Shown piece by piece: positions 25,601-33,692 of a stretch of 64,000 nucleotides of DNA. Position 1 is the stretch's first letter. Every line of letters begins with the position of its first letter. The stretch is from Rubrolithibacter danxiaensis (GTDB lineage Bacteria > Bacteroidota > Bacteroidia > Sphingobacteriales > Sphingobacteriaceae): the NCBI RefSeq assembly GCF_047272945.1, contig NZ_JBKOPS010000005.1, positions 1 to 64,000 on the forward strand, given 5' to 3'. Under the pieces are notes generated by a model, which worked only from the letters and a program-made list of their open reading frames with translations, was not told where the DNA came from and did no database searches. The translations under genes and the position numbers were made by a program.

Positions 25601-26770
25601 ATGAAAGAACAATCCAAATTAATTCGTACTCAGGCGAAAAGATCGTTTAACAGAGAACACTCTGTACCGTTATATTTAACATCCAGTTTTATTTTTGACG
25701 ATGCCGAGCAGGGGCGGGCAATCTTTGCCGATGAAATGGAAGGAAATATCTATTCCCGCTATTCAAACCCCAATACTTCTGAATTCATTACGAAAGTATG
25801 TGAACTTGAAGGGGCTGAAGCAGGTTTAGCATTTTCTTCGGGGATGGCTGCGGTTTTCGCTTCAATGGCGGGATTGTTAAAGTCAGGAGATCATGTTGTA
25901 GCCTGTCGTTCAATTTTCGGGTCTACTCATCAGTTATTAAACCAGCTGTTTCCCAGGTGGGGAATTACAAGTACTTACGTGGACGCTTTAAAACCAGAAG
26001 AATGGGAAGCAGCAATTCGGCCGGAAACAAAAATGATCTTTTTGGAAACGCCATCGAATCCCGGTTTAGAACTTGTTGACCTGGAATGGCTGGGTGGTTT
26101 TAAGGAAAAATATCCTCATATAATTTTAAATGTAGACAACTGTTTTGCTACTCCCTATCTGCAAAAACCAATTCAATACGGGATAGACCTGGTTAGCCAT
26201 TCTGCTACAAAATACATGGACGGGCAGGGACGGGTTTTAGGCGGCGTGGTTGTTGGACGCAAAGATCTGATGAAGGAATTGATGTTTTTTATCCGCCATA
26301 CCGGTCCGGCGATGTCGGCTTTTAATGCCTGGCTTCTTTCTAAAAGTTTAGAAACATTAGCGATTAGGATGGACAGGCATTGCAGTAGCGCCTTAAAATT
26401 GGCCGAAATGCTGGAGCAGCATCCCGAGGTTGAAGAAGTACGGTATCCTTTTTTACCCTCTCACCCACAATATCAGCTGGCAAAAAAACAAATGAAACAG
26501 GGCGGAGGAATAGTAACTTTTGTTATTAAGGGAGGATTTGAACGGGCGAAACGTTTTATTGATTCATTGCAAATGATTCTTTTTACCTCTAATCTCGGAG
26601 ATTCAAGAACAATTGCAACACATCCTGCTTCTACCACACATTCAAAATTGGCGGAGGAAGAACGCAGCCTTATCGGTATTCAGCCCGGATCTATCCGTAT
26701 ATCGGTAGGATTGGAAGATTCTGATGATATTATTTCTGATATTCAACAAGCCTTAGATAGCTCTAAATAA
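25601..26770 (+). CDS. metZ: O-succinyl/acetylhomoserine sulfhydrylase-type PLP enzyme
   Basis: A 389-aa Cys/Met-metabolism PLP enzyme (start MKEQSKLIRTQAK; the longer frame overlaps the permease). The PLP Lys204 lies in SHSATKYMDGQG. Asp179 (NVDNCFATP) holds the pyridine nitrogen, and YSRYSNPNTSEF and FSSGMAAVFA bind substrate and phosphate. The sequence most resembles MetZ, which makes homocysteine directly from sulfide and O-succinylhomoserine. Cystathionine gamma-synthase is a less likely alternative. It lies between a sulfite-type exporter and an OsmC gene 2 bp downstream. Confidence 0.85.
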   Translation: MKEQSKLIRTQAKRSFNREHSVPLYLTSSFIFDDAEQGRAIFADEMEGNIYSRYSNPNTSEFITKVCELEGAEAGLAFSSGMAAVFASMAGLLKSGDHVVACRSIFGSTHQLLNQLFPRWGITSTYVDALKPEEWEAAIRPETKMIFLETPSNPGLELVDLEWLGGFKEKYPHIILNVDNCFATPYLQKPIQYGIDLVSHSATKYMDGQGRVLGGVVVGRKDLMKELMFFIRHTGPAMSAFNAWLLSKSLETLAIRMDRHCSSALKLAEMLEQHPEVEEVRYPFLPSHPQYQLAKKQMKQGGGIVTFVIKGGFERAKRFIDSLQMILFTSNLGDSRTIATHPASTTHSKLAEEERSLIGIQPGSIRISVGLEDSDDIISDIQQALDSSK

Positions 26771-26772
26771 GT

Positions 26773-27186
26773 ATGAAAGTAGAATTAAAAAGATTAAACG
26801 ATGCGGTTCATTTTGAAGCGAGTGGTTCAGGGTCAGTAAAAGTACATATTGATGGCTCGCCGGAAATTGGTGGCCAGGGATTAGGTGTACGCCCCATGGA
26901 ACTGGTGCTTGCTGCGCTGGCTTCATGCAGTTCGCTGGATCTGGTATCAATTTTAAAGAAACAGCGCCAGGAAGTAAAAGATTTTACAGTTAGTGCACAA
27001 GGCGACCGTGCAGATAAAATACCGGCGGTGTTTACTAAAATCCATCTTGATTTTAAACTGAGCGGCGATATAGATCAGGCAAAAGCTGAAAAAGCAGCAG
27101 AACTGGCAGTTAAAAAATACTGTTCTGTACATGATATGCTTGCTGCAGGGGGAGTTGAAATAACTTATTCTATCTCCATTAATTAA
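26773..27186 (+). CDS. OsmC family thiol peroxidase-like protein
   Basis: A 137-aa protein of the OsmC/Ohr fold. Both redox cysteines are present: Cys52 in ALASCSSLD and Cys117 in KKYCSVHDML, with the RPMELVLAALA helix before the first. OsmC proteins reduce organic hydroperoxides using dithiols. The gene starts 2 bp after the sulfhydrylase stop, so it is co-transcribed with the sulfur genes. Confidence 0.9.
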   Translation: MKVELKRLNDAVHFEASGSGSVKVHIDGSPEIGGQGLGVRPMELVLAALASCSSLDLVSILKKQRQEVKDFTVSAQGDRADKIPAVFTKIHLDFKLSGDIDQAKAEKAAELAVKKYCSVHDMLAAGGVEITYSISIN

Positions 27187-27249
27187 TACGTAGCAAGCGA
27201 ATATGGAGTTAGGATTTTCATGTGGCAAGTGCTGTAATATTTCCTACTA

Positions 27250-27867
27250 ATGCTCTTCCTGACTTTTTTTGTTGCTATTGTCATTAATTTTTTCGGTTAC
27301 ATCCCTCTTGGAAATATTAATCTTACTACTGTACAGATAGCAGTAAACCGGGGAGTAAAGCAAGCGCTTTATTTTATAACTACCTTTTCCATTGTAGAAG
27401 GTTTTTGTACCTACGTGTTAATGCGTTTCGCGGAATGGTTTGCTTCCAATGAAAAATGGCTTTATTTACTTGACTGGATACTTATTGTCGTTTTTTTAAT
27501 CCTCGGTTTTTTAAGTTTAAGGGCTTCTACGCATCCAAAGCAGGTTCAGTTCAGAAAACGAGACAGTGTACGTTACGGGATAATTTTAGGCATTTTTAAT
27601 CCGATGCAAATTCCTTTCTGGATGATTGGAGGGACGTATCTTATTTCGCACCACTGGATTACTACGGCGGGATGGGGACTGCAGATATTTTCAATAGGAG
27701 CGGCAATAGGTGCATTTATCTGCCTGTACTTGTTTGTTCGTTTTGCCCGGTATATTCAGGATAAGTTTGCGTTAAGTAACCGTATTATAAACAGGAGCAT
27801 TGCCTTTGTCTTTTTTTTACTGGCCGCCCTGCATATAATTAAACTTATCTGGGTGTTTTTTAAATGA
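27250..27867 (+). CDS. LysE family transporter
   Basis: A 205-aa membrane protein with about six hydrophobic segments. The start MLFLTFFVAIVINFFGYIPLGNINLTTVQIAVNRG and the middle RYGIILGIFNPMQIPFWMIGG follow the LysE/RhtB exporter pattern (PGP replaced by PLGNIN), as in the Bacteroidota branch. Substrate unknown; amino acids are typical. It lies 63 bp after OsmC and ends 3 bp before a convergent gene. Confidence 0.8.
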   Translation: MLFLTFFVAIVINFFGYIPLGNINLTTVQIAVNRGVKQALYFITTFSIVEGFCTYVLMRFAEWFASNEKWLYLLDWILIVVFLILGFLSLRASTHPKQVQFRKRDSVRYGIILGIFNPMQIPFWMIGGTYLISHHWITTAGWGLQIFSIGAAIGAFICLYLFVRFARYIQDKFALSNRIINRSIAFVFFLLAALHIIKLIWVFFK

Positions 27868-27870
27868 TTA

Positions 27871-28917
27871 TTACTTCTTTAGAAATTCCAGGTTCCATAT
27901 TTTTTCCGCTTTTCGGCCTATAAGCCAGAAAGAAACCGCCAGAATTCCAAAGAAGATGGTTTTATCAGTAATGTCCCACAGGTATTCAAAATACCGGGTA
28001 TAGATGTTTATGAGCAGAAAGATAATTCCAAATTCGCGGGCGATAGGTTCCTTTCTTTTTAATCCGTAAAGCATAGATCCGAGAGATACCATAGAAGAAA
28101 TTACGCCCCAATAAATAAGGTCTGACTGTTTTACTTTTACCCAGTCTTCCAGTGTTCCGAAATTTCCGAAAATAGATAGAAGCCAGAGCGAGATAAAAAG
28201 ATACATCAGGCCAATGATATATGTGAGATTATCAAATTCTTTTAATTTGCCTTTTTGGGTAATAAACAAGCGACAGACAACGAGTAAAGCGCCGAAACAA
28301 ACAAAGCGGAACGGGTAATTCATTCCTAAAAAGTAATTGCTCCAATTGGTTTGGTAACCGGTTTCGGTGCCGAACCAGCTGCCTAAAGAGATAAGTGCAA
28401 ATGCCCAGATTAGCTTTGAGTTGAATTTAACTGCTAATATTCCATATACAAGTACCGAAAGCAGGAACAGGATTGAAAAGTGTCCGGAACCATTATCAAG
28501 CGCCTTACCAAGGAAGGCAATACTGCTTGCGGTAAACAATACGCCCATAAAAACCACCGCCTCATTGCTGAAAACATGCTGCGGGTTTTTTCGCTTTTGT
28601 GTTTGTCCTTTATAAAAAAGAAAGGCAGCAATTGCAGCGGATAGAATGCTGATTGCTATATCCGGCGTATTATAAAGTTTTTTCAGGAAGTTTATTACTG
28701 TATCATCAATTACAAGGGACGCAATAGCAATGATACCACAGGCGAGAGCAACCCAGAAAGAATATTGAGCCAACCTTTTCCAATCAAAACCTTTTACTTC
28801 GTACGACTCTTTCAAAGACTGGCCTGTCTCAGCCGAAATCACTCCTTCTTTTTGCCAGTGATCAATGACGTTTTCTAAGAAGTCCTTTTCGTGCTTGTCT
28901 ATGTTTAGTCTGGACAC
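27871..28917 (-). CDS. DUF2157 domain membrane protein
   Basis: A 348-aa protein with a GTG start. A short soluble N-terminus (residues 1-55, LNIDKHEKDFLENVIDHWQKEGVIS) is followed by about nine membrane segments. This layout and the N-terminal helical motif match DUF2157 (PF09925), whose function is unknown. It is last in the minus-strand run from ftsX and lies 12 bp after ribF, so it is probably co-transcribed. Confidence 0.75.
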   Translation of the reverse strand: MSRLNIDKHEKDFLENVIDHWQKEGVISAETGQSLKESYEVKGFDWKRLAQYSFWVALACGIIAIASLVIDDTVINFLKKLYNTPDIAISILSAAIAAFLFYKGQTQKRKNPQHVFSNEAVVFMGVLFTASSIAFLGKALDNGSGHFSILFLLSVLVYGILAVKFNSKLIWAFALISLGSWFGTETGYQTNWSNYFLGMNYPFRFVCFGALLVVCRLFITQKGKLKEFDNLTYIIGLMYLFISLWLLSIFGNFGTLEDWVKVKQSDLIYWGVISSMVSLGSMLYGLKRKEPIAREFGIIFLLINIYTRYFEYLWDITDKTIFFGILAVSFWLIGRKAEKIWNLEFLKK

Positions 28918-28929
28918 ACACTAATATAA

Positions 28930-29865
28930 TCAGAAATCTTTATTTTGAAGGATTAGTGAAGCCGTATCCTGATCTTTCTCTATTTGCCGGCGCAAATCTT
29001 CCAGCGTATCAAACCTGGCATCACCTCTTATAAACTCTATAAAGTGCAACCGAATATCCTTACCGTACAAATCCTGATCGAAATTGAAAATATTGGCTTC
29101 AATATTTCTGCTCATCCCATTTAAGGTAGGGCGTGAGCCCAGGTAGGCCATGCCGTTAAATAAGGTTTTATCAGCCTCTACTCTTACAGCATAAATACCG
29201 TCGGCAGGTAAGATTTTATAAGTTTCGGCAATTAAAAGATTGGCTGTAGGAAATCCCAGTTTGCGGCCAATTTGGTCGCCGCGAATTACTTTCCCGGTAA
29301 TGTGAAAATGATAGCCTAGAAAATCCTTCGCAGTCCTGACATCTCCTTTTAAAAGAGCTTCACGGATTTTTGTTGAACTTACTGCCACATCGTGAATATC
29401 CTGCTCAGGAATTTCTTCCACTTCAAAGTTATATTGAGGAGCAAGCCTTAACAAGTCAGTAAGTCCGCCTTCACGGTTTTTTCCGAAACGATGATCGTAT
29501 CCTATAACAATTTGCTGCGTGCCGATCTGCTCTACCAGGATTTGTTTAATATACTCTTCCGGCGCCAGATTCGAAAAATCCCTGGTAAAAGGGGTAATAA
29601 TCAGGTGATCAATTCCAAGGTCTTCCAGTAACTCGGCCTTTTCGTCTATAGTAGTTATTAGTTTAAGGTTTACATCTTCAGGATGGATAATCATGCGTGG
29701 ATGCGGGAAGAAGGTAAGAATTACAGTTTCTCCTCCACGCTGTTCAGCTACTTCAAGTAACCGTGAAATAATCTTTCTATGACCGATGTGAACACCGTCG
29801 AAAGTACCAATAGTTACTACTGAATTTCTTTTATCGAACTCTGCTAAATTCTTGTAAACTTTCAT
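28930..29865 (-). CDS. ribF: Bifunctional riboflavin kinase / FAD synthetase
   Basis: A 311-aa enzyme converting riboflavin to FMN and FAD. The N-terminal FAD synthetase has the nucleotidyltransferase motif GTFDGVHIGH (20-29) and IGYDHRFGKNREG. The C-terminal flavokinase has VIRGDQIGRKLGFPTANL and NIEANIFNFDQDLYGKDIRLHFIEFIR. It follows truB after 11 bp, the usual order. Confidence 0.96.
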   Translation of the reverse strand: MKVYKNLAEFDKRNSVVTIGTFDGVHIGHRKIISRLLEVAEQRGGETVILTFFPHPRMIIHPEDVNLKLITTIDEKAELLEDLGIDHLIITPFTRDFSNLAPEEYIKQILVEQIGTQQIVIGYDHRFGKNREGGLTDLLRLAPQYNFEVEEIPEQDIHDVAVSSTKIREALLKGDVRTAKDFLGYHFHITGKVIRGDQIGRKLGFPTANLLIAETYKILPADGIYAVRVEADKTLFNGMAYLGSRPTLNGMSRNIEANIFNFDQDLYGKDIRLHFIEFIRGDARFDTLEDLRRQIEKDQDTASLILQNKDF

Positions 29866-29876
29866 TTCTTAAAAAT

Positions 29877-30602
29877 TTACTTTAGTTGCTCCTGGTGTTT
29901 TAAATCGCGTATAAGAGTAACCAGTTCCATCACTTCGTATGCGTTTTCTACTTTGAAGTCTCCACTTCTGGTGCGGCGCAGTTTAGAAAGGTAGGCACCA
30001 TTCTGAAGCCGTTTCCCAAAATCATGTACCAGGGAACGGATGTAAGTTCCCTTGCTGCAAACCACTCTGAAATCAACCTCAGGAAGTTCAATTCGTGTAA
30101 GTTCAAACTCAGAAATCGTAACTTTTCGCGATTTTAATTCTACCGATTCACCTCTGCGGGCCTTCAGATACAATCTTTCGCCGTCAATCTTAACAGCTGA
30201 ATGTGCCGGTGGAAACTGATCAATCTCGCCTATAAAATTCAAGCAGTTTTGTTTTAATTGTTCCGCACTGAGCGTGGAGATGCTAAACGTTTCATCTACC
30301 TCTGTTTCCAAATCGTAAGAAGGAGTGGTGGCGCCCAATATCATGGTTCCTGTATATTCTTTTTCCTGTGCCTGGTATTTATCAATCTCTTTAGTGAGTT
30401 TTCCGGTACACAGTATAAGCAAACCTGTTGCCAGCGGGTCGAGAGTGCCGGCATGGCCAACCTTTACCTTAAGGGGTTTTAACGAGTTCCTGATTTTTCC
30501 TACCACATCAAAGCTGGTCCAGTGATAGGGCTTATTTATAAGAAGAAGTTCGCCTTGCTGGAATTGAAAATCCCGAAGGCTTTTTTTTGTTATTTCGTTC
30601 AT
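29877..30602 (-). CDS. truB: tRNA pseudouridine(55) synthase TruB
   Basis: A 241-aa enzyme making the universal T-loop pseudouridine. Catalytic Asp55 is in HAGTLDPLATGLL; IDKPYHWTSFDVV-like INKPYHWTSFDVVGKIR and CSKGTYIRSLVHDFGKRL are family motifs. The ATG (30602) shares its A with the TGA stop of uppP (TGATG), so translation is coupled; an upstream TTG is a worse start. No C-terminal PUA domain is evident. Confidence 0.95.
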   Translation of the reverse strand: MNEITKKSLRDFQFQQGELLLINKPYHWTSFDVVGKIRNSLKPLKVKVGHAGTLDPLATGLLILCTGKLTKEIDKYQAQEKEYTGTMILGATTPSYDLETEVDETFSISTLSAEQLKQNCLNFIGEIDQFPPAHSAVKIDGERLYLKARRGESVELKSRKVTISEFELTRIELPEVDFRVVCSKGTYIRSLVHDFGKRLQNGAYLSKLRRTRSGDFKVENAYEVMELVTLIRDLKHQEQLK

Positions 30603-31396
30603 CAAACCAACTGCAGTTCATGTCCTGCTAATAAAAAAGCAAGAATAACTCCGCCAATAATAATTCGGTACCATCCAAACAGTTTAAAGCCGTGCTTGCT
30701 TAAATAACCGATAAAGCTTTTAATTGCAATCATGGCAACAATAAATCCTACAATGTTCCCAATTATCAAAAGATTTATTTCTTCGTTTGTAATGGTGTAG
30801 CCTGTTTTATAGAAGTCGTATATTTTTTTAACGGTCGCTCCGAACATGGTAGGCACAGCCAGAAAGAATGAAAACTCGGCAGCAGCTGTACGAGAAAGCT
30901 TTTGCGACATTCCTCCGATAATTGTAGCAGCCGATCTTGACACACCGGGAATCATGGCAATACATTGGAAGAGTCCTATTTTGAAAGCTGTAGGAAAAGA
31001 AATGCTATCAGAGTTTTCAATGGTAGGATTGTTAAACCATTTATCTACAAAAAGAAGAATAATGCCTCCGAGCAATAGCGTGATGGCAACAGTAAGCGGA
31101 CTTTCAAGGAGCCTGTCGATCATATCGCTGAATAAAACTCCAAAAATGATAGCCGGAATAAAGGCTGTAAGCAGTTTGAAATAAAAATTAAAGCTTTGAA
31201 AAAAGCGCTTGAAATACAATACTACTACCGATAATATAGTTCCAAGTTGTATTGCTACCGTAAAGAGTTTAACGAATTCATTCGACTGAATTCCCATGAT
31301 GGAAGAACCGATAATCATGTGGCCTGTTGAAGAAACAGGCAAAAACTCGGTAAGGCCTTCGATGATTGCCAGGATTATTGCTTGAAGAACGGACAT
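30602..31396 (-). CDS. uppP: Undecaprenyl-diphosphatase UppP (BacA)
   Basis: A 264-aa polytopic inner-membrane phosphatase that recycles undecaprenyl diphosphate in cell-wall synthesis. Active-site segments EGLTEFLPVSSTGH (13-26) and PGVSRSAATIIGG are intact. It stands between the DUF3098 gene (its ATG adjoins that stop) and truB, with which it overlaps by one base. Confidence 0.96.
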   Translation of the reverse strand: MSVLQAIILAIIEGLTEFLPVSSTGHMIIGSSIMGIQSNEFVKLFTVAIQLGTILSVVVLYFKRFFQSFNFYFKLLTAFIPAIIFGVLFSDMIDRLLESPLTVAITLLLGGIILLFVDKWFNNPTIENSDSISFPTAFKIGLFQCIAMIPGVSRSAATIIGGMSQKLSRTAAAEFSFFLAVPTMFGATVKKIYDFYKTGYTITNEEINLLIIGNIVGFIVAMIAIKSFIGYLSKHGFKLFGWYRIIIGGVILAFLLAGHELQLV

Positions 31397-31627
31397 TTAG
31401 CGATCAGATTTTTTTAAAATGGCGAAGAAGCCAATGGTAAATCCGATAAGAACTACGATAGGAGCCAGTACAATCTTGCGGAAATTGTAAATATCTGTTT
31501 CGCCAATCATCAGGATAAAACCCAATGCAACCACTGCAATACTGACTAACATCCAGCGGTAATTATCTTTTCCAAATACAAAGCCGATATGTTTGCTTTC
31601 TGTATCTGTAATTTTTTTTTGTGCCAT
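31397..31627 (-). CDS. DUF3098 small membrane protein
   Basis: A 76-aa protein with two membrane segments (about 28-45 and 55-71). The FVFGKDNYRWMLVSIAVVALGFILM stretch is typical of DUF3098, found between ftsX and uppP in Bacteroidota. The stop of ftsX overlaps its start codon by one base. The conserved place suggests a role in division or envelope synthesis, but this is unproven. Confidence 0.85.
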   Translation of the reverse strand: MAQKKITDTESKHIGFVFGKDNYRWMLVSIAVVALGFILMIGETDIYNFRKIVLAPIVVLIGFTIGFFAILKKSDR

Positions 31628-32505
31628 TATCTGTAAAGGTCGTAAATTTTTAAACGTAAATACTTGCTCACTGCAAAATAAGTACTCAGAGCAGAGATAA
31701 GTATTCCTACACCAATAACTGCCAAAAATACAAATATAAATTCGAACCAGTTTCGCAGTATAATGAGTTCGGGTACCTGTTGCTGGGCAAAATACAAGGT
31801 AAGAAGCAGGAGAATGACCGCTATTAAACCCGCTATTAACCCATGTAGAATCCCAAACCCTATAAACGGTTTACGTATAAAGTTTTTTGTAGCACCTACC
31901 AGCTGCATACTTTTTATCAGGAAACGTTGTGAGTAAATAGCCAGTCTGATCGTATTATTAATGAGGGCAACGGCAATGATCAGAAGAATAAGAGCGAAGG
32001 CAAGAATAACAAGCCCGATTGTGCGTATATTCTGGTTTACCATATCAATTAATGATTTTTGATAAACCACTTCTTTTACCAGCGGATTTCGGCCTAGTTG
32101 CTTGCTGAGAGCTGTAATGCTGGCATTATTGGCATATTCTGCCTTCATATAAACATCAATTGAGGAAAGCAACGGGTTGTAGCCTAAAAATTCAACGAAG
32201 TCTTCTCCAAGGTCGTTGGTTAAATTCCTGGCCGCAAGTTCTTTACTCACATATTGAGTTTTTAATACATACTTATTGGCATCAATTTGTTTTTGCAAAG
32301 CCAGTACATCCACTTCTTTAGCGCCTTCATTCACTATGATATTAAGTACAATGTTTTCCTTTACATAGTTAGAAAGGTTTTTGGCATGTACAAGTATAAG
32401 GCCAAGTAAACCCAGCATAAGCAGTACAAGCGCAATGCTTATTACAGTGCTTATATATATTGTTTTAGTTTTCCGTGCTGCAGAGCTTTCTTCAAATTCT
32501 TCCAT
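31627..32505 (-). CDS. ftsX: Cell division protein FtsX-like permease
   Basis: A 292-aa protein with four membrane segments: one near the N-terminus (about 19-40), then a periplasmic domain (about 45-155), then three more (about 165-187, 212-236, 258-280). This is the FtsX topology. With the ATPase FtsE it controls peptidoglycan hydrolases at the septum; ftsE is not adjacent. First gene of the minus-strand run ftsX-DUF3098-uppP-truB-ribF. A near-consensus -7 box (TATTTTCG on the minus strand, 32529-32536) lies 23 nt upstream. Confidence 0.9.
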   Translation of the reverse strand: MEEFEESSAARKTKTIYISTVISIALVLLMLGLLGLILVHAKNLSNYVKENIVLNIIVNEGAKEVDVLALQKQIDANKYVLKTQYVSKELAARNLTNDLGEDFVEFLGYNPLLSSIDVYMKAEYANNASITALSKQLGRNPLVKEVVYQKSLIDMVNQNIRTIGLVILAFALILLIIAVALINNTIRLAIYSQRFLIKSMQLVGATKNFIRKPFIGFGILHGLIAGLIAVILLLLTLYFAQQQVPELIILRNWFEFIFVFLAVIGVGILISALSTYFAVSKYLRLKIYDLYR

Positions 32506-32651
32506 CTTGTATGGGCTAAATCAGATTGCGAAAATAAAGATTTAACGCAAGCTAATAAAGGTTAAATATAAAGAATTACATCTTTTAACAAATTGAAGGC
32601 ACACGAAAAATAAACCCTTCTTTTAAATTATAATACTTTAAACCCTTTTTA

Positions 32652-32659
32652 TATTTTTG
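32652..32659 (+). promoter_or_regulatory. Bacteroidota -7 box of the ROK-family gene
   Basis: TATTTTTG, exact TAnnTTTG, 42 nt before the ATG at 32702. It overlaps the longest reading frame (from 32657), ruling that start out. Confidence 0.55.
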
Positions 32660-32701
32660 CGTACAAGCATAAAAATTTTAGTTTGCTTTAAATGTTTTGG
32701 T

Positions 32702-33580
32702 ATGAATAACGAGATTGTAATAGGAGTTGCCATAGAAGACGCTCACATTTCTGCAGGTATTGTAGACCTGGAAACGAGAAAAGTTATTGGAAGTTCTTTA
32801 CAACGAAAAAGGGTTAATCCTTCCGGTTCGGCTGATGAAATAATTTCATCATGGGCTAAGGTTTTAAAAGATGTGGCAGGTTCTGCATCAAAAGTAAAGC
32901 TGGGAATTGGGTTGCCGGGTTTGTGCGAGTACGATACGGGTGTTTATTTAATGAACGATAAAGGCCGGTACGATAGTTTATATAAATCAAATCTGAAGGA
33001 ATTACTTTCTGCTCAAATGGGCATTACGCCCGCAGACATTCGTTTGCTGAACGATGCCGCGTGTTTTTTACAGGGAGAAGTTTTTGGAGGAGCTGGAAGA
33101 GGTTTCAGAAGATCTCTGGGAGTAACCCTTGGTGTAGGTCTTGGCAGTGCAACCTATGTAAATGGTGTGGTTCAAGATGCAGACCTGAAAGATATGCCTT
33201 TGTTTGAGGGAGTAGCTGAAGATTATATTTCTATAAGATGGCTTCTTCAACGCTTTGAAACCCTGTCAGGTATTAAAGTAAGAGACATGATAGAATTAAA
33301 ACAGCTTGCAGCTACCGATTCAAGGGTACAGCTTGTGTTTGACGAATTTGCAGAAAATATATCGCAGTTTTTAGTACGTTTTATAAGCCAGCATAATCCT
33401 GAAATAGTAATTATCGGAGGCTTTATGGAAACGTTTAATCGTTTCTTCTTCGATAACCTGACCAGGAAAATGCCTGCTCTTGGCATTAGAATTCCAATTC
33501 TACGGGCAGTCTTAGGCGAACAGGCGAGCGTTATTGGCGCTGCTTCTACCTGGTATGAAGCCAAAATGATCCACGCTTAA
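32702..33580 (+). CDS. ROK family protein with degenerate motifs
   Basis: A 292-aa protein (start MNNEIVIGVAIEDAHISAG). The fold is clear: GIGLPGL, LLNDAACFLQGE, GVTLGVGLGSATYVNG and IVIIGGFM are ROK sugar-kinase/regulator segments. The N-terminal phosphate loop DxGGT is replaced by VAIEDAHIS, and the ROK zinc motif (CxCGxxGCxE) is absent, so kinase activity is doubtful. There is no DNA-binding domain either. Function unknown; possibly a sugar-binding sensor. It is monocistronic, ended by a hairpin at 33639-33660. Confidence 0.8.
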   Translation: MNNEIVIGVAIEDAHISAGIVDLETRKVIGSSLQRKRVNPSGSADEIISSWAKVLKDVAGSASKVKLGIGLPGLCEYDTGVYLMNDKGRYDSLYKSNLKELLSAQMGITPADIRLLNDAACFLQGEVFGGAGRGFRRSLGVTLGVGLGSATYVNGVVQDADLKDMPLFEGVAEDYISIRWLLQRFETLSGIKVRDMIELKQLAATDSRVQLVFDEFAENISQFLVRFISQHNPEIVIIGGFMETFNRFFFDNLTRKMPALGIRIPILRAVLGEQASVIGAASTWYEAKMIHA

Positions 33581-33638
33581 TCGCATCCTTCCTTAAAATA
33601 AGCTCTTATTATTTAATCGTAATACAGATAATATTGAA

Positions 33639-33664
33639 AGTACCCTTATAAATAGGGTATTTTC
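33639..33664 (+). terminator. Intrinsic terminator of the ROK gene
   Basis: TACCCT (33641-33646) pairs with AGGGTA (33654-33659), followed by a T-rich stretch. It lies just before the near-consensus leuS promoter box TATTTTCG (33666-33673). Confidence 0.6.
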
Positions 33665-33692
33665 TTATTTTCGCATTTTATTATTACGATTC

